In this document: one piece after another, positions 58,400 through 64,000 of the stretch
Numbering within the stretch: position 1 is the stretch's first letter
Layout: the number at the start of each line of letters is the position of its first letter
Assembly (NCBI GenBank): GCA_948099385.1
Contig: CANUEZ040000213.1
Location: 1,612,001-1,676,000 of the forward strand
Origin: Fasciola hepatica
Taxonomy: Eukaryota; Platyhelminthes; Trematoda; Plagiorchiida; Fasciolidae
Reading direction: 5' to 3'
Length of the DNA: 64,000 nt
Translations under genes and position numbers: made by a program
The notes under the pieces: model-generated
Told to the model about the DNA's origin: nothing
The model's input: only the letters and a program-made list of their open reading frames with translations
The model's database searches: none

Positions 58400-61300
58400 G
58401 TTAGCCTTGCAATTGCTCTGTCAATACTTTTGAAAGTGAGGGTTGATTGTAGCATAGGCTAGTGTTCTTCAACGGTCAGTCAGTGTAGCAAGGCAATCGA
58501 ATGATATGTTTCGTCAATTTCCACAAGTGAACGAACAAAATGGGGCAGTAAAACCACAGACCATTCCAAAATCCGTCCTATACAACTGTTTCTTACCTCA
58601 CTTGATTCTCTAGTGAATATGAAGCTTTCTAATGTGTCCGTCTGTATCTGCACGAAGATGCTGAAAGCAAAGACCCCGCTGGATGGCCGACTTTAGGTAA
58701 TTTATCCTTCGCTGAAAGGCCTAAAGGTTAACGTCCTGAAGCAGGTTATACAGCTTGCTACACAGAAATGCTGTGTGCATACCAAAAGAGTCGCATCCTC
58801 ATTGCATAAACATTACCTAGTGACCAGTTGAGAATAGTTGACAGATTTAAGCAAGTCATCATGGGAGTTATAACGGTTGTTGTGGGAGACCAGTGGAGAG
58901 ACCAGTCACATGAAGGGCACTGGAAGCCGGACTAACTTTCTTCAATTTATTACCCTTGTCTCTGCCACAAAATGTGACCATACACGGAAGGACTAATGAA
59001 CTCCGCTAAGATATGTAATCTTTTACTTCAAGGTTGCTAGACCTGGGAAATGCCCTTTTTCCTCTGTCGTGAGGTATTGCGGGCACCATATCACAGCGGA
59101 TACGTAATCTAACATTGCCTTCGTCATGTTCCTTCGTGTTTTCATTTTTAGTCATCTTGAATGCCGTGCCGATAAAATATGCTTTATCGAGCCTCAAGCT
59201 TGAAGCATTGAAAGTAAGCCTGTTTGGTAATTGACGTTCTAATATACGTTAGACTACGACTTCAAAGAAGACTGCCACCTTTTTAGTTTCTTCCCAGGGA
59301 TTACCTATAAGCTTCCCTCACTACTTATAACCCTATTTTCCAGGATGTTCATCTTTTCAACGGAAGGGACAGATTCCATGAACATAACAGTTGACGGTAT
59401 ATTTAGTGGTTGCAGATGACCACTTTGAAATCGGGAATGGATTAGTCATATACCAGTCAGGAATTGTAACAAGTGTTATCTACCTTGGAATATGAACACG
59501 GGTAACATCTTTCAGGACAGCCACGAGCTAAAGATTTCAAATACGTAGTACAAACTTTGCACCGCATTGATTGAGGGCTTGAATTTAGAGTTTCTATTTC
59601 CAAGTCTTTAGCACGATGACCTTGCTCAAACAAAACCCAGAACGTGTGGATATACCCTAGGGAATAAATATTTCGATTACTGATAGGTGCGTATCCTTTC
59701 TCATTTAAGGAGAACTTATTCAGCATGGAAAGCAAACAGACTAATTTACAATTTGTCCTGCAGGTTCACAACAGTTTACCATTTATAAAATAAATCATTT
59801 TTAGTTTAGGGAAATTGCGCTCGGGTTTATGAACATACCTCTTGGAATATGACTGTTTAGCTCTAAACCGAGGACCAGAAAGAGAACAGCAACTGACATG
59901 TTTGCTCAGCAAGTTTGAAACTGACAAGAAGGATGATAATGTTATTAAATTTGTTTTGCCTAATATATTCCGCTATAACGAGCGTATCTAATAGAATCGT
60001 GTGTGCGAATAATCACGTAAACGGTAACGGAACGAATGATGTTTGCCGGTAGATCGTCCAACGACACACTCCGTTCAAAATGACCCAGGAAAGTGCAGTT
60101 CCTCTGCCGTACATTTATGTAATTTTGACCTTCGTTTTTCAAGCTTTCATAGTAAACACTTGTACACACGCACACCCGTACTACCGAACGAATAGCATCG
60201 GACTGTTCAACCCACTGCTCGGGTCATTGTGATTCATCCATCAAGTACTGAACAACTCCTTTCGCCCAAATCATTTGTTTTGATTTCTGCGCTCTCATCG
60301 AATCATTCAAACTAATAAATTTTCCATTTATTTGAAGTATTGGAAAACTCTGTCTAGGATACCAGGAATCATTTCTTTCACAACCTCAATGAAAATTTCT
60401 ATTGATTCATGAAAACTCATGCTGCAGAGAGAAAATTCTTTTCACTTCATCCTTTAAGCATTTACTACGTAGTACGGAGTAACTGGGAATAAATATAGTT
60501 CTAGATAATATGATCTATCATTTGCAAATAGTTCTAGATAACAGAGTTGTATAAACATGCAATACGTCCGGGGTCTTTACTACATACTAAAATCTAATGA
60601 TCCTTTTCAATTCTGGTGTGAAATTATATGTGAATTGTGTGGCCAGTAAGAAGGAGTAGACATGTGCTAAAGTTGGGTGCGTGAAATGTCATAAGATTGA
60701 TGAGTTTGACAATAGAAAGTACAGAGGGAAACTCTTGTTATGGCCACGGAAACAACAACAACGATTCCACAAGACCGTCCCACGAAACTGTTATTGTTAT
60801 TGCCGTGGCTCTCACCTTCGAACTTATACGGCTTCTGCTATCATACGTAACTGCCTACGTGGTCGTTTGCTGTGAACTGCACAAGTGGTCAGGACCGTCA
60901 CCGCATCGATTGGCTGTCTACTATCAAACAAGTGTTGCAAGATTGTGTCTTTGATAGTGTGAACTGTTCCCTTGCGAAGAAGGATAGGAAAATGTCCTTC
61001 TGTCTCTGGGAACGACAAACATACCTGTCCACGGGATTATTGTTTGAATGAGTGCAAAAGTAATTACAACTGGTTCCTGGGCCCGTGAATAGTTCGCAAA
61101 TTCGCCTACTTCAATAATTACAAATATTCGTTTCTCTTTGCAACCTTATTTTTTTCCTTTGGGTAAATAAGATTTGTCGTTTACACGGACTTCGACATTT
61201 ATTCTTCTTCTACATAGAAATTTCATATTCCCGGAGCCGTCTCACATTTCTACATGAGTTTTCGCATCGAATGCATCACGTCACTGGCGGATGGTCTCTT

Positions 61301-62032
61301 ATTTATGGTTATCTTTGGTTCATTGTTTCGACTTTGAGCGCTTTTGTTTCCCATCTGATATAAAAGGAGTGGCCACTTTTGAAGAAATCATAATTTTGTT
61401 GATATACTAGTGCTCCGTATTAACCCACTTCCACCTGAACAGATGCGTTGGGATCTCTAGTCTCACAGTGAATTTACAATAAATCACAGGTCTTTCATAT
61501 CTACTATGGGGCTGGTTTTACTCTATAAGCAAAAGTACCAATAAAACCTATGAAATCCTTTCGCTGTTCGAACAGGTTCGTGATAGAAAATCTGTTAGGC
61601 TCTGCCCACCTGTCTGATCTGGGTAGCCTGTGTACTCTGTCAGCATGACGAACTAAGTCTTATTGACTGATTCGGGAACACAACTTTGGTTGTTTCGTAA
61701 GACATGTTTCACCATTATTTTAATGACCCGGTGTTTTTGAACAAACATATTGTCACCCCGGGAGCAACAAATAAAATTATGCTGCCAATCCCGATAAACG
61801 GCTGATTTTAACCTTACAGCTGGATTTCTGAACGTAATTTGTGAAGTAACGATAGGCTGTAAAATGAATGCGACTACTCTAAACTGAGGTCAGTAGTTTC
61901 GGCTTTTGCTGAAGGTGTAAAATAACTCTACCATTGATCCCGACAGATATAATTGAATACTCGCTGAGTTTGAGCTTTTATTTGTATTTTCTGCTTTCTC
62001 ATCTTGTGTGGGCTCTTATCATTTATTTCTAG
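58400..62032. other. Unassigned DNA (unit 2 copy of 33711-37263)
   Basis: As in unit 1, with two notable indels: about 40 bp missing near 58545 and about 120 bp extra at 59069-59190. The TATA-like TATAAAAG recurs at 61359-61366. Confidence 0.5.
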
Positions 62033-62183
62033 AGTAAAATTCGTTTGCGGATTCAGTCTTGTAAGTATGTTCCTCCGAAAGACTTACGAATAAACTGTGT
62101 GGAGCAGACCCCACAGACACAGACGGCGAATACACTCACAAGGAGAGCGCTGGCAGTATTTGACCCGAGTCGAATCATCACAG
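62033..62183 (+). CDS. Candidate internal exon of unknown gene (unit 2)
   Basis: Copy of 37264-37414; frame and both splice sites kept, with two silent and two replacement changes. Confidence 0.4.
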
Positions 62184-62726
62184 GTATGTGAATTGCCGGG
62201 TCATAGCAGAATGTTTTTTTACAATGAAATATGAGCTTTTCTGATCCACCAGTTAGTGGTTTATACTTCTCGGGTGTGAACTGCTAACGACCGAGTTCTA
62301 CGCGTAACGGTTGACCGTTCCCAACTGAACCTTGTCTATTCATAAGATATGGGCTTAGGGCTATTTCACGAAAATCTCACAGTCAAACTGGTGTATGACG
62401 CTCCAGTAGTTCTCAAGGGCAATGTCAAGTGGGTTCTCCATACGATGGTGTTGATATGACCGGGATTTTGAGACCTCGGAACTGCCGTATACAAGTGTGG
62501 AACTCATAATGCTTCAACTTTGATTCAAGTTTCATTAAGGATTCAAAGCATCTGAAGTGCAGCTGATAGCGGAACAGCTGTGACGTTCTTTCGTGGAGTT
62601 CCAGTGGGTAATAAGCGTTGACACTAGATGCTGAATCTTATCGTATAAGAGAAACTAGCAAAGTATCATGGATAATTTTTACATGGTCGGACTGATAACT
62701 GAGAGTTAGTATCACAATAATTTAAG

Positions 62727-62798
62727 GCACGTCTTCATCGCTCAAGTTATACTTCCGAATACCAGTGAAGGGCAACTGGGAGAAAGCACTATTTGAAG
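62727..62798 (+). CDS. Candidate 72-base symmetric exon (unit 2)
   Basis: Identical to 37960-38031. Confidence 0.25.
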
Positions 62799-63011
62799 GT
62801 AATTTATTCAGGCCGCTATTTTAGAAGTGTTATGCTTTTTTCATTCGAAAACATGACTCATGTCATTCATTGAAACGATCCAGGATAAAAAACAAGCTTG
62901 ATTTTGGTGTTTTATCCAAGGTTTATTTACATCACGTTGTATAAATCAAGCATACAAAAGCCATTCTTGTTTCGTTTTTCCCGTGTTAACTGACTTTTCT
63001 GAATTTTTATA

Positions 63012-63026
63012 ATGAGCTACAATGAG
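63012..63026 (+). CDS. PLE1-linked gene, exon 1 (unit 2)
   Basis: MSYNE and donor GAG/GTAAGA; intron 1 at 63027-63099 differs from unit 1 by one base. Confidence 0.45.
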
Positions 63027-63099
63027 GTAAGACGTTCACTAACATAGTTCACGTTGAAGCTGTAGTAAATCAAGAAAGCGATGGATCAGGGACCTGCAG

Positions 63100-63268
63100 G
63101 GATGGTTTTGTGAGTTGTTCATCCTAGAAGAGATCCATTTCTCCATGATGTTTGCCTTTTTGGTTCGGCTGCTTGTGATCTGGCTGTTTGATCAGATCTG
63201 CCAAGCCAGAAGTGTTCTTCGTCTAGTTCGACCAAATCACGACCGCTCTCAGTCCGTGTTTAAACCAG
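63100..63268 (+). CDS. PLE1-linked gene, exon 2 (unit 2)
   Basis: Identical to 38333-38501. Intron 2 (63269-63340) differs at four positions, two of them just before the acceptor, which keeps its AG. Confidence 0.45.
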
Positions 63269-63340
63269 GTTAGTTGTCGTTCTCAGTTTTTCAATCGAAA
63301 GTGGTTTCTTGTTACACGAACACAGTGCTCGGTCTAACAG

Positions 63341-63503
63341 GAGCGTATAAACTGACGTATGCCGTGGAAAATCATCTATGTGTAACAAGGCATCATTCAA
63401 GAAAATCAAGTGGTAATTTGAAGAAGGAAGTCAACAGAATTGGATTGCACAATGTAGTCCGGAACATTTATCTGTATATTCACCAGTACATTTTCCGGAG
63501 AAG
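63341..63503 (+). CDS. PLE1-linked gene, exon 3 (unit 2)
   Basis: Two silent differences from 38574-38736. Intron 3 at 63504-63579, one difference. Confidence 0.5.
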
Positions 63504-63579
63504 GTGATTATTTATAAGCGGTTGATTGGACATTCTCGTAAGACCATAAGTAAACAACACAACTTGATTCTTATAACAG

Positions 63580-64000
63580 GAATCGGCTTTTGTCTTGTGG
63601 TGTAAATTATTGTGTTCCTCCAAAATAGACTACTCTTATTGACTCACAGATCAGATTTGATTCATTCTTCGAAGAGCTGACTAACAACTAACGGGTGAGG
63701 AAGCTGTGGGATGGTTCAAAGCAAAAATGGTAGATTTTGAGCACGCGTATCAAACGAGTACCGCAAATGAAATTGTCTATTGACAAAAGACCATTACGAA
63801 GCCATAAACCAGCTCAGAAGGAACTCGGCATTGATACTTTTCCAATCAGACAAGGGATCTAGTGTAGCTGTTCTGAACAAAGTATTCTACAGAGACAAAA
63901 TGGCGATGATCCTAGAAGATGAAACAAAATTCAAACCGGTCCCTAAGACTAACTTCTCCAAAGAACTATAAAAGAAAAATAAAGACACAAACAGACCTCG
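63580..64000 (+). mobile_element. PLE1 N-terminal region (unit 2, runs off the window)
   Basis: NRLLSCGVNYCVPPK, then a clean frame from 63780: MTKDHYEAINQLRRNSA, SDKGSSVAVLNKVFYRDKM and FKPVPKTNFSKEL. Unit 1 has lost the histidine-tyrosine codons here to a TAA-containing change near 39027. Truncated by the window edge. Confidence 0.82.

Larger units (their letters stand above)
39461..64000. repeat. Duplication unit 2 (partial, shorter copy)
   Basis: Second copy of unit 1, still incomplete at the window end: base 64000 corresponds to about 39232, so some 230 bp more would complete the period. Relative to unit 1 it lacks about 890 bp of PLE2, about 2 kb of the Gypsy-like block (8060-10080 equivalent), the 15862-17080 segment, and the 3241-bp tandem array. 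It carries its own extra material: a PLE3 5' end in both orientations (56183-58310) and about 120 bp at 59069-59190. Divergence from unit 1 is a few substitutions per 100 bp at most. Confidence 0.9.

Noticed and set aside
1..64000. CRISPR arrays, operons, ribosome binding sites, prokaryotic mobile elements
   Set aside because: No regularly spaced short repeats, no gene clusters on one strand, and eukaryotic retroelements and introns are present instead.

Overview
This window looks like repeat-dense, non-coding eukaryotic DNA. It is AT-leaning, has no operons and no bacterial-style genes, and no frame stays open beyond about 220 codons. Recognisable coding sequence is almost entirely retroelement debris: three families of Penelope-like elements (PLEs: reverse transcriptase plus GIY-YIG endonuclease), one Ty3/Gypsy-like LTR retrotransposon, a fragment of a non-LTR reverse transcriptase with a YGDD box, and two tRNA-headed SINE-like sequences. 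An invertebrate is likely; a parasitic flatworm is my best guess, but it is an impression from the mix of elements and cannot be proved from this window. I see no confidently recognisable host gene.

The dominant structure is a mosaic tandem duplication. Bases 1-39460 (unit 1) are repeated from 39461 to the window end (unit 2). Unit 2 is shorter because it lacks internal duplications and several blocks. Matching blocks are 1-7600 with 39461-46050; 12880-15860 with 50715-53690; 17080-18420 with 53705-55010; PLE3 18440-19430 with 55270-56180; and 33706-39232 with 58395-64000. The register is arbitrary because it is set by the window edge. Inside unit 1, a block from about 7578-12710 recurs at 19440-25815, and a 3241-bp segment is tandemly repeated 2.1 times (26482-33386). 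Divergence between copies is low, about 1-3% by eye, so the events are recent.

Layout of unit 1: PLE1 3' half (1-1330); unassigned DNA with possible gag-like minus-strand traces (1340-3850); non-LTR RT fragment (3950-4310); PLE2 (5250-7640); Gypsy-like block copy 1 (7660-12710); unassigned DNA (12850-15200) ending in a perfect 62-bp inverted repeat (15201-15381); a unit-1-only segment (15862-17080); PLE3 on the minus strand (18440-19430); a tRNA-derived SINE (19600-19880); Gypsy-like copy 2 with gag, RT and RNase H traces (19990-25990); the 3241-bp tandem array carrying the Gypsy integrase, PLE3 C-terminus and a second SINE (26482-33386); then about 5 kb of mostly unassigned DNA with spliced-exon candidates (33706-38240), leading into the 5' end of PLE1 (38245 onward), which continues into unit 2.

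The most interesting points are: (i) the 5' end of PLE1, which reads as four exons separated by 72-76-nt introns with consistent phases in both copies, with only synonymous exon changes; (ii) a perfect 62-bp inverted repeat whose spacer holds a degenerate hammerhead-like core with a stem-preserving substitution between copies; (iii) a 371-bp inverted repeat made of two opposed PLE3 5' ends; (iv) empty and filled sites for a tRNA-derived insertion. Nothing here looks like an intact, mobile element: each family has frameshifts, stops or lost catalytic residues.
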